Made by a program: the position numbers and the translations under genes. The notes below the pieces were generated by a model, which saw only the letters and a program-made list of their open reading frames with translations, ran no database searches and was not told where the DNA came from. From the NCBI RefSeq assembly GCF_015711015.1, contig NZ_CP064653.1, forward strand, positions 3,720,001 to 3,784,000: 64,000 bases of DNA. The letters are read 5' to 3'. This DNA is from Methylomonas sp. LL1 (GTDB lineage Bacteria > Pseudomonadota > Gammaproteobacteria > Methylococcales > Methylomonadaceae). The stretch's first letter is position 1, and every line of letters begins with the position of its first letter. Positions 34,001-45,453 of the stretch are shown here, piece by piece.

Positions 34001-34699
34001 ATGATTATGTCGAATATGAATGTTCTGGTTGTCGAAGACGAAGATGCCATCAGGGAAATGTTGGTGATGGTGCTTGAGCAGGCTGATTTGCATGTCATTG
34101 CCGCCGCCAGCGCGGAACTTGCCATACAGTCCCTGGCGGAAAATCGGGTGGACTTGATTGTGCTGGATTGGATGTTACCCGGTATCAGTGGAGTCGAACT
34201 AGCTAAACGCTTGAAAAGAGATCCGGGATATAAGGAGTTGCCCATCATATTATTGACCGCGCGCGGCGAAGAAGAGGACAAAATTCGAGGCCTGGAAATT
34301 GGCGCCGATGATTATATGACCAAACCGTTTTCGCCCAAGGAGTTAATAGCCCGTATTAAAGCCGTCATGCGCCGTAGCGGCAAGCTGACCGAGGCCGGGC
34401 AGCTCAGCGTGGGTGATCTGACCTTGGATGCGGAACAACACCGGTTGACGATTGCCGGAAGAGCGTTGGATGTAAGCCCAACCGAATTCAGGCTGATGCA
34501 GTTTTTTATGACTAATCCGGATAAGGTTTACAGTCGAACCCATTTGCTGGATCAAGTATGGGGACGCAGTGTTTACATCGAAGAGCGTACGGTGGATGTG
34601 CATATTCGGCGTTTGCGTAAATTATTGGCGGAATTCGGTCGCGAGGATTTGATTCAAACCGTGCGAGGGTTCGGTTACCGCTTTTCGATGGCGGGCTGA
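34001..34699 (+). CDS. phoB: Phosphate regulon response regulator PhoB
   Basis: A 232-residue protein (ATG 34001 or the internal ATG 34007 or 34016). The receiver has VLDWMLPG with the phospho-Asp and YMTKPFSPKEL; the winged helix ends VRGFGYRFS. The sequence is close to PhoB. It lies 5 bp before phoR. A possible Pho-box half-site, TTGTCATAAAA, is at 33938-33948, compatible with autoregulation. Confidence 0.92.
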   Translation: MIMSNMNVLVVEDEDAIREMLVMVLEQADLHVIAAASAELAIQSLAENRVDLIVLDWMLPGISGVELAKRLKRDPGYKELPIILLTARGEEEDKIRGLEIGADDYMTKPFSPKELIARIKAVMRRSGKLTEAGQLSVGDLTLDAEQHRLTIAGRALDVSPTEFRLMQFFMTNPDKVYSRTHLLDQVWGRSVYIEERTVDVHIRRLRKLLAEFGREDLIQTVRGFGYRFSMAG

Positions 34700-34704
34700 T
34701 CACG

Positions 34705-35979
34705 ATGGATCGCTGGAAACGAGAAATCAACATAGTGATGGCGTGGTTGTTGCCCGCGCTGCTATTAAGCTACTTTGTCGGTCATCTGACACACATGCTT
34801 TTGTTGATTACGCTGGGTTTGTTAATCAAGCAAACCATGGCTGTCAATGATCTGGAAAAATGGCTGAGCCGTGGCGCTTTTCGTGACTATCGGGATCGCA
34901 AGGGGATTTGGGGCGACATTTATTATCATCTATGGAAAATTAAAAAAACCGATAAAAAACGCAAGAAAAAACTGAGTCGGATGATTGATCAATTTCGAAA
35001 TTCAACCGACGCACTGCCGGACGCGGCCGTGGTGTTGGGTGAATATGCCGAAATCGAATGGATAAATAAGGCGGCTCGCGAGGTATTGGGACTGAAAAAA
35101 TCCGATAAAGGACAGCGCATCCCCAACTTGATACGGGCGCCGAAGTTCATAGAATATTTGAAATCACAGGATTACCGGCAGAAGATTTGTATCTCGTCGC
35201 CGGTCAACGACAGCTTGATCCTGCAAATCAGTATCGTGCCCTACGGCGCGGGCTTACGTCTGTTGGTGGCGCAAGACGTCACCCAAATCAAAAACATGGA
35301 GCGTATGCGTACAGATTTCGTCGCCAACGTTTCTCACGAATTACGGACGCCGCTGACCGTCTTAAAAGGCTATCTGGAAACGCTGCAAGACATGGATGAT
35401 CTGCCCGCCAGTTACGCCCGCTCATTTGAAAGCATGTCGGCGCAAACCGTACGTATGCAAAATTTGATCGATGACTTGTTGTTACTGGCCAGATTGGAAA
35501 CCAAGCCCAAACAGACCGAATGTATCAATATGCATGATTTGTTGGGGCAGATCTGTAAAGAAAGCGATTTGTTGGAAAAAGACGAACGTCGGATCGAATT
35601 GAATATAACGGCGGATGCTAACCTAATCGGCGATGCCCAGGAATTACAAAGCGCATTCACCAATTTGCTGGTGAATGCGCTGAAATATTCTCCCTCAACA
35701 TCGCCTGTCAAAGTCGGCTGGCATCAAAAGCAGGACGGTTCGGCTTATCTGGAAGTTGAAGATTTCGGCGAAGGTATCCCGGCGGCTGAAATTCCGCGGA
35801 TCACCGAACGCTTTTATCGGGCAGATGCCAAGCGTAATCATAAAGTGATTGGTACCGGATTAGGGTTGGCCATTGTCAAACATGTTTTGGTCAGGCACGA
35901 TGCCAAACTGGAAATCGACAGTCAGCTGGGCAAAGGTAGCCGGTTCCGTTGCGTATTCACCGCAAAACGGATCTGCTGA
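34705..35979 (+). CDS. phoR: Phosphate regulon sensor kinase PhoR
   Basis: A 424-residue protein with N-terminal transmembrane helices (about 10-45), a basic linker, a PAS domain (about 95-190), HisKA (NVSHELRTPLTVLKGYLETL) and HATPase ([29 protein letters not shown]). This is the architecture of PhoR, with no periplasmic sensor domain. Paired with phoB. No pst genes lie within the window. Confidence 0.92.
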   Translation: MDRWKREINIVMAWLLPALLLSYFVGHLTHMLLLITLGLLIKQTMAVNDLEKWLSRGAFRDYRDRKGIWGDIYYHLWKIKKTDKKRKKKLSRMIDQFRNSTDALPDAAVVLGEYAEIEWINKAAREVLGLKKSDKGQRIPNLIRAPKFIEYLKSQDYRQKICISSPVNDSLILQISIVPYGAGLRLLVAQDVTQIKNMERMRTDFVANVSHELRTPLTVLKGYLETLQDMDDLPASYARSFESMSAQTVRMQNLIDDLLLLARLETKPKQTECINMHDLLGQICKESDLLEKDERRIELNITADANLIGDAQELQSAFTNLLVNALKYSPSTSPVKVGWHQKQDGSAYLEVEDFGEGIPAAEIPRITERFYRADAKRNHKVIGTGLGLAIVKHVLVRHDAKLEIDSQLGKGSRFRCVFTAKRIC

Positions 35980-36367
35980 CTCGATGTAAAAATGGTGGTT
36001 TATCGATACGTTTGAGCATGATGAGTCAGTTTGCCTCCTCCCTGTTTTTACGGACCCGTAGGTTGGCTTGGACAACCTTTTTTCTAATTGTGACTTGCCA
36101 TTGTTCAGACCTCAGGGAAGCAAAACTGCTTTTCGTGTAAAATTTGAGCTTGTTTATCTGGGTTAACTTTTACGCGAGATATTGTGAGAGTGTGTTTAAG
36201 GTGATTTTTGAGAAAGTTTGTACCCATTGCCAATGTCAAATATGTGTCGTCCGCTGAGCGGACTTGTGCTAAGCGAAGCCGAAGTAGCCGAAGCGAACGA
36301 TTGACTTCGACTCCGCTCAGTCAACGGCAAATTGCTTGGATTGGGTGTATTTATTGCCATAAATCGC
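35980..36367. other. Intergenic region with gene-end repeat
   Basis: The space between convergent phoR and moaC contains no gene. It holds the ~70-bp repeat copy B (36301-36370) and, next to it, a hairpin GTCCGC/GCGGAC at 36249-36263. The rest shows nothing recognisable. Confidence 0.6.
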
Positions 36368-36370
36368 CTA
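36301..36370 (-). repeat. ~70-bp gene-end repeat, copy B
   Basis: Homologous to 19320-19388. On the minus strand it begins with the moaC stop codon (TAGGCGATTTA). Both copies therefore abut, and supply, the stop codon of an upstream gene in the same orientation. Confidence 0.8.
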
Positions 36371-36865
36371 ACTAACTGAATCTTCTTGTTTTCTCCAGTG
36401 TCCCGACTTACCGCCGCTTTTTTCCAGCAAGCGTACACCCTGAATCACCATGCCGCGATCGACTGCCTTGCACATGTCGTAAATGGTTAGCAGGGCGATT
36501 TGGGTGGCGGTTAGCGCCTCCATTTCCACCCCGGTTTGACCTTTGGTTTTGACCGTTGTCAGGCAATGCACCCGGTTTTGTTGGGGTTGCGTCCGCAATT
36601 GAATCTCGACATGAGTCAGTGGCAACGGATGGCAGAGCGGAATCAGATCGGCGGTTTTTTTGCTGGCCATGATGCCGGCGATACGGGCAACACCCAGCAC
36701 ATCGCCTTTTTTATGATTGCCTGCCATAATCAACGCCAATGTGTCCGGCAACATCTCGATAAAGCCTTCGCAAACCGCGCTACGCTCGGTAATGGCCTTG
36801 TCGCCGACATCCACCATGTGGGCCTCTCCGGCGCTGTTGAAATGACTGAGGGGTGAATTTTGCAT
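36368..36865 (-). CDS. moaC: Cyclic pyranopterin monophosphate synthase MoaC
   Basis: From ATG 36865 the protein is 165 residues, the normal MoaC length; ATG 36895 would add ten. Motifs are [45 protein letters not shown] and [25 protein letters not shown]. It completes the first step of molybdopterin synthesis after MoaA. It is divergent from moaD across about 50 bp. Confidence 0.95.
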   Translation of the reverse strand: MQNSPLSHFNSAGEAHMVDVGDKAITERSAVCEGFIEMLPDTLALIMAGNHKKGDVLGVARIAGIMASKKTADLIPLCHPLPLTHVEIQLRTQPQQNRVHCLTTVKTKGQTGVEMEALTATQIALLTIYDMCKAVDRGMVIQGVRLLEKSGGKSGHWRKQEDSVS

Positions 36866-36916
36866 GGCCAACATTGATAATGAGTGAACTTCCATTGTAT
36901 TACCGGGTAAACCAGC

Positions 36917-37150
36917 ATGTCGATTAAAGTCCGCTATTTTGCCAGCTTGAAAGAAAAGGTTGGCCGTGGCGAAGATGAAATAAACCCTGCCTCGCCCCTG
37001 TCGGTTCGCGCTATCTGGCGGCAACTCAATCCCAATCTAAGCATGCCGGAGTCGGTGTTGGCGGCGGTAAACATGGATTATGCCGATCTTGACGCGATAG
37101 TTCGAGATGGCGACGAACTGGCGTTTTTTCCGCCGGTAACGGGAGGCTGA
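36917..37150 (+). CDS. moaD: Molybdopterin synthase sulfur carrier MoaD
   Basis: A 77-residue ubiquitin-like protein ending in the essential Gly-Gly (FFPPVTGG), which is thiocarboxylated and donates sulfur to the MPT dithiolene. It lies 4 bp upstream of moaE. Confidence 0.94.
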   Translation: MSIKVRYFASLKEKVGRGEDEINPASPLSVRAIWRQLNPNLSMPESVLAAVNMDYADLDAIVRDGDELAFFPPVTGG

Positions 37151-37154
37151 CAGG

Positions 37155-37610
37155 ATGATCCGGCTCAGCGAACAGACCTTTGATCCCTGGCAAGAAATAC
37201 AAACTTACCAGACCAGCCAAACGCACATGGCGGGCAAATTCGGCGCCACTAGCGTATTCGTCGGCAGTATGCGTGATTTCAATCAAGGTGACGGTGTGGC
37301 ATCCATGTACCTGGAGCACTACCCCGGCATGACCGACAAACAGCTGCATCTAATTGTCGAACAGGCCCACGGTCAATGGCAGCTATTGGATAGCCTAGTG
37401 ATACACCGGATAGGAATGGTCTACCCGGATGATGTTTTGGTACTGGTGGCGGCGTGGTCCGCACATCGCGGAGACGCTTTCGACGCCAGCCGTTTCATCA
37501 TGGAAAAGCTAAAAAACCGCGCCCCGTTCTGGAAAAAGGAAACCCTGGCCTCGGGCCAACAACGCTGGGTGGAAAAAAATAGCGATGGTTATCAGCCAAA
37601 AACTGGCTAA
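37155..37610 (+). CDS. moaE: Molybdopterin synthase catalytic subunit MoaE
   Basis: A 151-residue protein with TSVFVGSMRDFNQGDGV, LYLEHYPGM-like (MYLEHYPGM), HRIGMVYPDD and LKNRAPFWKKE, which carries the active-site Lys. It forms the MoaD2E2 synthase with the preceding gene product. Confidence 0.94.
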   Translation: MIRLSEQTFDPWQEIQTYQTSQTHMAGKFGATSVFVGSMRDFNQGDGVASMYLEHYPGMTDKQLHLIVEQAHGQWQLLDSLVIHRIGMVYPDDVLVLVAAWSAHRGDAFDASRFIMEKLKNRAPFWKKETLASGQQRWVEKNSDGYQPKTG

Positions 37611-37760
37611 CGCAAATAGCTGCCGGAGGTTTTTCAACTGCTTGAAATGATATTCTCAAAGCGCAGTTAATGGATGAAATTTATCGCCGTTGTTTGCGGG
37701 TAGTCGCCACTTTTCGTCCGGGACTTTGCTTGGAACCGTAGCATTTACTTTTCGGAATGC

Positions 37761-40700
37761 TCAATATTTACTGGCTCCGATTATATTTGCCGCCAGTTCC
37801 GGATAGTCCTGCCTTAACTGTTGTAAAGTTTCCAACGCCTCCGGATATAGAAAGTGCGTGATTCTGTGTTCTAATTCCTTACCCAGGGCTCCGAGTCCAG
37901 CCATCAGATACGCTGAATGAGTGTCGAATAGAAAGTTAGCTTGTATGCTGCAAGACGCAAGCAACGGTTCCAATTCGTTCAACACCCGGTTTATCACTGC
38001 CCAGTCAACTTCGCCTTCTTCCAGCGTAAAGGCGTCATCGGGAAGAGCGGCAAGACAAGAGGCTTTCAGCCGTTGCAGCTCGTTTTCCAAACGGCTCGCC
38101 AATCGTTCGATTTCCGCAACCGCGCGCCTGTCCTTGAGAGCCAGTTCCAGGTCGGCGGCCAGATGTTGCACACCGGTTGCACCCAGATTACTTGAACTGC
38201 CCTTCAAGGTATGGGCAAGCCGCCTGGCTGACTCCCAGTCGCCGATGGCCAGTTGCGCCCGCAAGCCGGAGACATCTTCCACATGATCGTTCGCAAAACG
38301 TCGAAGCAGGCGTAAATAGGCAGCAATGTTGCCGTTCAACACCCGGAGGCCGCGTTCGATATCCAAGCCGGGAATTGACCTCAGTCCGGCGGGAATCTCT
38401 ATCTGTTCGTTCTGACTGGCGGGGGGCGTTATCTCGGCGGCGGGCAGCCAGCGTAACAGCGTTCCGTACAGTTGATCGGGATCGACCGGTTTGGCGATGA
38501 AGTCATTCATGCCTGACTCGTGGCAGTGTTGGCGATCTTCGTCGAAGGCATTGGCGGTCATGGCCAGGATAGGCAATGTTGTCCGGTTGGGTAGGGCTCG
38601 GATGGCGCGAGTTGCCTCCAAGCCGTCCATACCCGGCATTTGCATATCCATCAGAATGAGATCGTATTCATGGTCGCGAGCCTTTGCCAGCGCCTCAAAA
38701 CCGTCGTTGGCGACATCGACCTTCAGTCCGGCCTCGACGAGCAGGGCAACCGCAACCTCCTGATTGAGCCTGTTGTCTTCGGCCAGCAGAATGCGGGCAG
38801 CCGGCATGGCTCGCAAACTATTTTCGGCCAAGTCCGACGTTTCCATCAATTCATTGACGCTTAACTTACTCTTGCCGAGACAAGCGGTGAACCAGAAGAT
38901 ACTGCCCTGGCCGGGTAAACTTTGCGCGCCAGCCTCGCCGCCCATCAAATGCGCCAGCCGCTTGGTGATGGCCAGCCCAAGCCCAGTGCCGCCGTAGCGA
39001 CGCGAGGTTGTGCCGTCGACTTGCTCGAAGGCGGCGAACACATCCGCGATTTTTTCGGGCGGAATACCGATACCGGTATCCGCCACCTCGAAACGCACCA
39101 GCAAATCGCTGGCGGTTTCCGCCGCTTTAGAGATGTTTACGCGAATTCCGCCGCGCTCGGTAAATTTTACGGCGTTGGATAAATAATTCAGCAGCGCTTG
39201 CGCCAATCGGGTCGAGTCTCCCGCCAGCACGGCCGGAATCGAATCGCGGTCGACGCTAATTTCCAGCCGCTTTTCGCGCAGCTTCGGGCCGATCATCGAA
39301 ATCGCATTATCCAGCATCCGGTCGAACGCGAAATCGGCGATATTGAGATTGAGTTTTTCCGCCTCGATTTTGGACAGGTCCAGAATGTCGTTGATTACGG
39401 CCAGCAGGTGCCGGGATGCATCGACGATTTTATCCAACTTCTCTTTCTGCGCCGCATCGGAACTGTTTCGCCGCAACATATGCGTGATGCCGACAATAGC
39501 ATTCAATGGCGTACGGATTTCGTGGCTCATGTTGGCGACAAAGGCGCTCTTGGCCGCGTTCGCCACCTCGGCCGCGCGCTTGGCCTCTTCCAGTTCCCGG
39601 GTGCGGATTGCGACCAGTTCCTCCAGGTGATGGCGGTAGTGGTCCAACTCCTGGTCGAGGCGTTTTTTCTCCGTGATGTCCTTGATCACGCCGTCGTAGG
39701 ACAGCAGTTTACCGGTCTCATCCCTGAACAGAATGGCCGTGTCGCAGATCCAACGAATCTCGCCGTTTTTCCGGATAATGCAATGTTCCAAGGGCGGAAC
39801 ATCCTGCCCGGAAAGAATTCGCCGCACATGCTGTAACACCCGTTCGCGATACTCCGGCACCACCATTTCAAGCCATAGATGGGGATTATCGGCGAATTCT
39901 TCCACGGTGTAGCCGGTTACCGCCAGGCAGGCCGGGCTTTGCGTGGCTTCGACCGGAAGCCCGTTTTCGATGCGGACCGTATAGTGATAATCGGTCAGCC
40001 CCTCGGTAATGCGCCGGTAACGTGCTTCGCTTTCGCGCAAATATTCCTCTATCCGCCTACGCTCGGTAATGTCTTCCTTCACCGCCAAATAATGGCTGAC
40101 GCGCCCATCGGCTTGGTGAATAGGAGAGACACTGGCGGACTCGATATATTCGCTACCATCCTTACGCCGGTTAGTAAATTCGCCCTTCCAGGTCTGCCCC
40201 AGGTTTAATGCCGCCCACATCGCGTCGAAGACCTCGGCTGGCGTCTTGTCGGAATGCAAAATGCGGGGATTTAGCCCGATCACTTCTTGCCTACGATAAC
40301 CGGTAATATCCAAGAAGGCCTCGTTGACGTACTCGATATTGGCATCCAGATCGGTAATGACGATGCTGGCCGGGCTTTGTTCCACGGCAAGAGATAGCTT
40401 GCGAACCAGTTCCTCGGATGCCTTGCGCGCGGAAATATCGCGCACGATCATGCTGGTCAATAACTGTCCGTCCGGTGCTTCGAATACTTGTGAAAGCAGT
40501 TCGGCCGGGAACTTGACCTTATCCTTACCCACCAATGTCAGCTCTCCCCGGAAACGGCCGGTTCTGTCGCGCTCCGCCAATGCCACCGCCAGACGAGGAT
40601 CGCTTGGGTCTACGACCGCCTGCCGGCCTTGTTGGCGCAGCATCTGTTCGTCGAGTCCGAACAAGCGCTGAGCTTCGGGATTGGCGGCGAGGATGTCGCC

Positions 40701-41945
40701 GCTGGGAGTGGTCAGTAATATCGCATCCAGGCTGTTGTCGAACAAGGAACGGTACTGTGCCTCACTGTGGCGTAGGGCCTGCTCGGTAACTTGCAGGTTG
40801 ACCTTGGCCCGCAAATTGATGATGCCATAGGCAATGTCGTCCGCGAGTTCATTAAGCAATTGAGCTTCCTGCTGGTCAAAGGCATTTTTCTCGGAAGAAT
40901 AAATGCTCAGGGCACCGAAGACCTTTTCGCCGTCGGTCAGGGGTATGGCGATGTTTGCGATATAGCCGCGGGCCAACGCGGTTTCTTTCCAAGGAGCGAA
41001 CCCAGGATCCACGGAAATATCGCGGCATATCTGCGGCATGCCTATGCCTATGGCTCGGGTGACCGGCAATTGCTCATCATCGCTATCCACCCAACTAGGC
41101 GGTTGTTGCAAGATGCGACCCTCTTCTACTCCGGACCAAGCAACCAATGAGATGATTTTTCCCTCGGTGCCCTTTCCAAAGCTAATCGACGCTAGACAGT
41201 AGCCGCCTTGTTCGACGATATTGCGCACCGCGCACCGCAGCAATTCCTCTTCGCTATTGGCTCGCACCAACGCTTGATTGCAAGCCGACATGGTTTTTAA
41301 TGCGCGATTGACGCGAGCCAGCGCCTCCGTGCGTTCGCGCACCTGCTGGTCCAGGCTCTCGTTCAACAAGTTGAGTTGGGCTTGAATGACCAACTGTTCC
41401 TGACTCTGTTGAAGGGTGTTTTCATACAACGACAGCAGCAGATTAAGTATTTGCTGCCCGCCTCCGGTAAGGATATGGCGCTTACCGCCATAACCGACGA
41501 TTTCCCGCCGCCGTTCTTCCTTGCGCTTTCTTTCTATCGGCGCATTCAGCAGGGAGTCGATACGTTCCAGCAGCTTCTCCTCGGCGAAAGGTTTGATAAT
41601 ATAGGCATCCGCGCCGCTATTGATCGCCTCGATAATATCCTTCGGCTCCGACAGTACCGTCAGTAGAATCAATGGTATATTCCATAAATCATCATCAAAC
41701 TTGATGGTGCGGCACAATTGATAACCGTCCATCAAAGGCATGTTGATGTCGCTCAATACCAGAGCCGGGCGTTGCGCGTGCGCCATTTGCAGGCCTTCGA
41801 TACCGTTGCCAGCCACGGCCACAGTATATCCAGCCCGAACCAGCGTGCGGCGCAGCAGCTCCGCTTCCAACGGGCTGTCCTCGACAATCAAAATTTGGCG
41901 CCCGGATTCGGTTCCAGGATTAGGTGATCGAGGTGTTTCGCTCAT
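37761..41945 (-). CDS. Large hybrid sensor kinase (REC-GAF-PAS3-HisKA-HATPase-REC-Hpt)
   Basis: A 1394-residue cytoplasmic protein with no transmembrane helix. Domains by eye: N-terminal receiver (about 15-135, [12 protein letters not shown]), GAF (about 230-385), three PAS/PAC (about 395-790), HisKA ([16 protein letters not shown]), HATPase (GGTGLGLAI), second receiver ([13 protein letters not shown]) and C-terminal Hpt ([13 protein letters not shown]). Its start overlaps the cheB stop by 4 bp, so it belongs to the chemosensory operon as its last gene. It offers a complete phosphorelay in one chain, with an input receiver that CheA could phosphorylate. Confidence 0.93.
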   Translation of the reverse strand: MSETPRSPNPGTESGRQILIVEDSPLEAELLRRTLVRAGYTVAVAGNGIEGLQMAHAQRPALVLSDINMPLMDGYQLCRTIKFDDDLWNIPLILLTVLSEPKDIIEAINSGADAYIIKPFAEEKLLERIDSLLNAPIERKRKEERRREIVGYGGKRHILTGGGQQILNLLLSLYENTLQQSQEQLVIQAQLNLLNESLDQQVRERTEALARVNRALKTMSACNQALVRANSEEELLRCAVRNIVEQGGYCLASISFGKGTEGKIISLVAWSGVEEGRILQQPPSWVDSDDEQLPVTRAIGIGMPQICRDISVDPGFAPWKETALARGYIANIAIPLTDGEKVFGALSIYSSEKNAFDQQEAQLLNELADDIAYGIINLRAKVNLQVTEQALRHSEAQYRSLFDNSLDAILLTTPSGDILAANPEAQRLFGLDEQMLRQQGRQAVVDPSDPRLAVALAERDRTGRFRGELTLVGKDKVKFPAELLSQVFEAPDGQLLTSMIVRDISARKASEELVRKLSLAVEQSPASIVITDLDANIEYVNEAFLDITGYRRQEVIGLNPRILHSDKTPAEVFDAMWAALNLGQTWKGEFTNRRKDGSEYIESASVSPIHQADGRVSHYLAVKEDITERRRIEEYLRESEARYRRITEGLTDYHYTVRIENGLPVEATQSPACLAVTGYTVEEFADNPHLWLEMVVPEYRERVLQHVRRILSGQDVPPLEHCIIRKNGEIRWICDTAILFRDETGKLLSYDGVIKDITEKKRLDQELDHYRHHLEELVAIRTRELEEAKRAAEVANAAKSAFVANMSHEIRTPLNAIVGITHMLRRNSSDAAQKEKLDKIVDASRHLLAVINDILDLSKIEAEKLNLNIADFAFDRMLDNAISMIGPKLREKRLEISVDRDSIPAVLAGDSTRLAQALLNYLSNAVKFTERGGIRVNISKAAETASDLLVRFEVADTGIGIPPEKIADVFAAFEQVDGTTSRRYGGTGLGLAITKRLAHLMGGEAGAQSLPGQGSIFWFTACLGKSKLSVNELMETSDLAENSLRAMPAARILLAEDNRLNQEVAVALLVEAGLKVDVANDGFEALAKARDHEYDLILMDMQMPGMDGLEATRAIRALPNRTTLPILAMTANAFDEDRQHCHESGMNDFIAKPVDPDQLYGTLLRWLPAAEITPPASQNEQIEIPAGLRSIPGLDIERGLRVLNGNIAAYLRLLRRFANDHVEDVSGLRAQLAIGDWESARRLAHTLKGSSSNLGATGVQHLAADLELALKDRRAVAEIERLASRLENELQRLKASCLAALPDDAFTLEEGEVDWAVINRVLNELEPLLASCSIQANFLFDTHSAYLMAGLGALGKELEHRITHFLYPEALETLQQLRQDYPELAANIIGASKY

Positions 41946-43030
41946 GCCACATCCTTCGAGTTTGGCTGATAACGCTTGCCGTCAAGATTGCCAGCCAGTC
42001 CGATTAATGCCGGGGCAATCTGATTCAACGGCAACACATGCCGCACGGCACCCAATGCCGCCGCCGCCCTGGGCATGCCGTAAACCACGCTGCTTGCCTC
42101 GTCTTGAGCGATGGTGACACCGCCGGCTAACGCAATTTCGGCCATGCCCTCGGCGCCATCGCGGCCCATGCCGGTCAGCAGCACGCCCACCGCGTTCGCG
42201 CCGAAGTGACGCGCCGCCGAGCGCAGCGTGACGGTTGCCGATGGCCTGTGACCGTCGTACGCTGCCGAATCCGACAATGTAAACCGGCCGTGTTGGTCGA
42301 ATTCCAGATGTGTATCCTCGGGGGCGAAATAAACAACCCCGTTCCGAGGTATCTCACCTTGACTGGCTTTACGCACCGGCAACGGGCATGCTTCGGCCAA
42401 CCACAACACCAGGTCGGCCAGGAAATCGTTACCGATATGTTGGACACAGGCCACCGGCGCGGCGAACGATGCCGGCAAGGTGGACAGAATGGTGCGCAAT
42501 GCCTGCGGGCCGCCGGTGGATGCCCCGATCGCGATCAATTTAACCGGCGCGGCGGGTGATGGCAGGGGTTGTAGCGGTGGTACGTCGCGCGTCGCCGCCG
42601 TTTGCAGGCGGAACACATGTACGCCGGCGACGATGCGGATTTTGGAAGCCAGCTCCCGCGCCAACTTATCTTGATCCGCTTCCAGAATGGCGCGCGGCTT
42701 GGGATAGACATCCACCGCGCCCGCCTCCAGCATCCGGAACACGTTGAGCGAATCCGGTTCCACCGATACGCTCACCACCAGAATCGGACATGGCCGCGTT
42801 GCCATCACCGCGCGGGTAAGCTCCAAACCGTTCATACCCGGCATGTGCAGGTCGGTACAGATCACATCGGGATTCAGCGTCGGCAACAGTTCGAGAGCCT
42901 CCTTGCCGTCGGCGGCCGTGCCGACTACCTGAATATCGTTTGCGCGGAGCAACAGCCGTTGCAAGATGTGTAGTGCGATTGGGGAATCGTCGACGAGTAA
43001 CACCCGGATTGCGGAATCGATGCTGGTCAT
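41942..43030 (-). CDS. cheB: Chemotaxis methylesterase CheB
   Basis: A 362-residue protein with a receiver domain ([13 protein letters not shown]) and a C-terminal methylesterase/deamidase domain with the Ser-His-Asp triad in [21 protein letters not shown] and [12 protein letters not shown]. It removes methyl groups from receptor glutamates. It is paired with CheR in the same operon. Confidence 0.95.
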   Translation of the reverse strand: MTSIDSAIRVLLVDDSPIALHILQRLLLRANDIQVVGTAADGKEALELLPTLNPDVICTDLHMPGMNGLELTRAVMATRPCPILVVSVSVEPDSLNVFRMLEAGAVDVYPKPRAILEADQDKLARELASKIRIVAGVHVFRLQTAATRDVPPLQPLPSPAAPVKLIAIGASTGGPQALRTILSTLPASFAAPVACVQHIGNDFLADLVLWLAEACPLPVRKASQGEIPRNGVVYFAPEDTHLEFDQHGRFTLSDSAAYDGHRPSATVTLRSAARHFGANAVGVLLTGMGRDGAEGMAEIALAGGVTIAQDEASSVVYGMPRAAAALGAVRHVLPLNQIAPALIGLAGNLDGKRYQPNSKDVA

Positions 43031-43184
43031 GTTTTGATTGCCTCGGCTGTTCCGATTAAGGCCACAATGATAGCCACGATTTCATCTTTCATTACTCCTG
43101 GCAAATTATCGACGCTGACTACCGTTCGCAACGCGAAACGCTGGATACGATTTTTAAAATGATTTCGCATTCCGCACTCTGTGT

Positions 43185-45386
43185 TCAAATGAGCCTTTTC
43201 AAGGTGTCCAGCAACACTCGCTGGTCGAAGGTCGGCTTGGGTATATAGGCATTGGCGCCGGCATCGAGTCCTCGACGCTTGTCTTCATCGGAGGCGAGAC
43301 TGGTCACCAGGATCACCGGTAGATTCCGGTGGCGAGGCTCGGCGCGGATCCTAGCCGTCAACGTCAGCCCGTCCATGTTAGGCATCACGATATCCGTCAC
43401 CACCGCAGCGAAAGGCCGGCTGCCCAACAGGTTAAGCGCATCCAAACCGTCCACCGCCGTAACTACCTCGTAGTGGGCGTCTTCGAGGATGCGTTTCTCC
43501 ATCGCGCGGATCAAGGCCGAATCCTCGGCCAACAGCACGGCCGGTTTCGATTGCGGCATATCGGGTGCTGATTGCGGAACGGCGTCGGCGGTCCGCAATC
43601 CTAATTCCGTAATCCGTAGGGCTTTGTGTGCCGAGCGCGTGAGGTCGGCGGGGTTCAATAGCGGGCAAATCGTACCGTCGCCCAGCACGGCCAAGGCCGA
43701 AACGTTGCGTACCCGTTTCAACGGCGCCCCCAACGGTTTGGGCACGACTTCCTCTTCGCCGGGCAACTCGTCCGCCAATAGCCCCAGACGCCCATGATCG
43801 AGTTGGAGTACTACGCAAGCTTGTTGTTTCGATCCAGTGGCAGCGGCGGCGCGATGAGCCCCTTCCGGTATTTCCAGCAACTCGGCAAGGCCGGCGACGA
43901 TCACCGGCTCGCCGTCCAATAATATCGCCCGACGGCCGTCGAGCTGGAAAATCTCCTCCGGTCGCACCCTACGGGAAGTGTGTATGGATTCGACCGGCAA
44001 GCCGTAAAGCCGGCCGTCCACACTAGCTAACAGCAAACGCGTGGTGGCGAGACTCAGCGGCAGGCGCATTTGCACCGCCAGCCCTTGGCCCGATAGCGAT
44101 TCCAGCCGGATGCCGCCCTTTAAACGTTCGACATTGACTCGCACCACATCCAGACCGACACCGCGCCCGGATAACTCGGTCAGGTAACGGCTAGTGGAAA
44201 ACCCGGAGGTAAAAATCAACTGCTGTATTTGCCGAGACGTCATCGAAGCTAACACCCCGTCGTCGAGCATGCCTCGCTTGCCGGCTTCCAGCCGGATCGC
44301 CGCCGAATCCAATCCTCGGCCATCGTCGCGCACCTCCAGCAACACATAGATGTCCTCGCGCACCGCGCGCAAACGTAGCGTGGCTGCACGGGGCTTGCCC
44401 ATGCGGGCGCGCTCGTCCGGCGGTTCGATGCCGTGATCGATCGCATTGCGCAGCAGGTGCATCAAAGGATCCTTCATCTCTTCCAGGATGCGCTTATCGA
44501 CGGTGATGTCTCCGCCTTCCAGCAGCAACTCGACCTCCTTACCTTGCTCCCTAGCGAGATCGCGAACCATGCGTGGAAACAATCCGAACAGGCTGGACAG
44601 CGGCAGCAAGCGCATGCTGCTTACCTGATCATCCAAACGTTGGACGGTCGACTCCAGACGTGCATTGTCGTCGAAGAAAGCATCGCGCGCCTGCTTCAGC
44701 AAACTTCCAAAACATCCATCCGCCGTTTCCACCGATGCATGTTTCGCGGATAGCCCGGCTTTAGTCTGGTTTCGTCGCCTCTCAAGTACCGCCCACAGGT
44801 TCATCAGTTCCTCGATCAGCTTCAGGCGGTGTTGCGCCTGTCCCTGGATCACGGCGAGCTCGCCGACTTGTGTCAGCAAATCATCCAGTTTGCGAGTCTC
44901 GACCCTTACGGTTTCGATCCGAAAAGGCTTGATTGCTTGCGGATTGGCGGCTTCGGGCCGCGGATTTGGGCTGTGCGATTGCGGAATGGGGGATGCCGCA
45001 ATCAACAGGCTGCCCGCGTCCGCTGGGGGCTCTGTGATTTCCAATCCGCAATCCGCGTTGGTAGCCAACGCTTCCCGCGCGCGTTGACGCAAATCGGCCA
45101 GCGCGATATTCATTTGTTCGATCGACTCCGGCGTCAGCGGCGCCTCGCCCTTGCGGGCCGCATTGAAGATGCTTTCCAGCCCATGGGCGGCGGCCTCGAT
45201 TCGCGACAGCCCCAGCATGCGCGCCGCGCCCTTCAGACTATGCGATTCGCGGAACATGTCGTCCAATAATTCAGGATCGGCCGGCATTTTCTCCAAGCGC
45301 AGTAGGCCGTCATCCAGGCGGGCGAGATGTTCATCGCTTTCCGCCTTGAACAGTTTGTGCAGTTCCGGGTCGGTAATCATGGCCAT
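43185..45386 (-). CDS. cheA: Hybrid chemotaxis kinase CheA-REC
   Basis: A 733-residue protein with an N-terminal Hpt (RESHSLKGAARMLGL), dimerisation region (about 160-260), HATPase (LRNAIDHGIEPP, DDGRGLD, SGRGVGLDVVR), CheW-like domain (about 415-560) and a C-terminal receiver (VVTDIVMPNMDG). The P2 CheY-binding domain is missing. A fused receiver is typical of non-flagellar (Wsp-like or alternative function) chemosensory systems. Interdomain linkers contain GATTGCGG-type micro-repeats. Confidence 0.94.
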   Translation of the reverse strand: MAMITDPELHKLFKAESDEHLARLDDGLLRLEKMPADPELLDDMFRESHSLKGAARMLGLSRIEAAAHGLESIFNAARKGEAPLTPESIEQMNIALADLRQRAREALATNADCGLEITEPPADAGSLLIAASPIPQSHSPNPRPEAANPQAIKPFRIETVRVETRKLDDLLTQVGELAVIQGQAQHRLKLIEELMNLWAVLERRRNQTKAGLSAKHASVETADGCFGSLLKQARDAFFDDNARLESTVQRLDDQVSSMRLLPLSSLFGLFPRMVRDLAREQGKEVELLLEGGDITVDKRILEEMKDPLMHLLRNAIDHGIEPPDERARMGKPRAATLRLRAVREDIYVLLEVRDDGRGLDSAAIRLEAGKRGMLDDGVLASMTSRQIQQLIFTSGFSTSRYLTELSGRGVGLDVVRVNVERLKGGIRLESLSGQGLAVQMRLPLSLATTRLLLASVDGRLYGLPVESIHTSRRVRPEEIFQLDGRRAILLDGEPVIVAGLAELLEIPEGAHRAAAATGSKQQACVVLQLDHGRLGLLADELPGEEEVVPKPLGAPLKRVRNVSALAVLGDGTICPLLNPADLTRSAHKALRITELGLRTADAVPQSAPDMPQSKPAVLLAEDSALIRAMEKRILEDAHYEVVTAVDGLDALNLLGSRPFAAVVTDIVMPNMDGLTLTARIRAEPRHRNLPVILVTSLASDEDKRRGLDAGANAYIPKPTFDQRVLLDTLKRLI

Positions 45387-45453
45387 TGCGGGTAGAAAAC
45401 CATCGCTCCGAATTCCACGGTCCGCAATCCGGGCGCCGCAATCACCATTGGTA

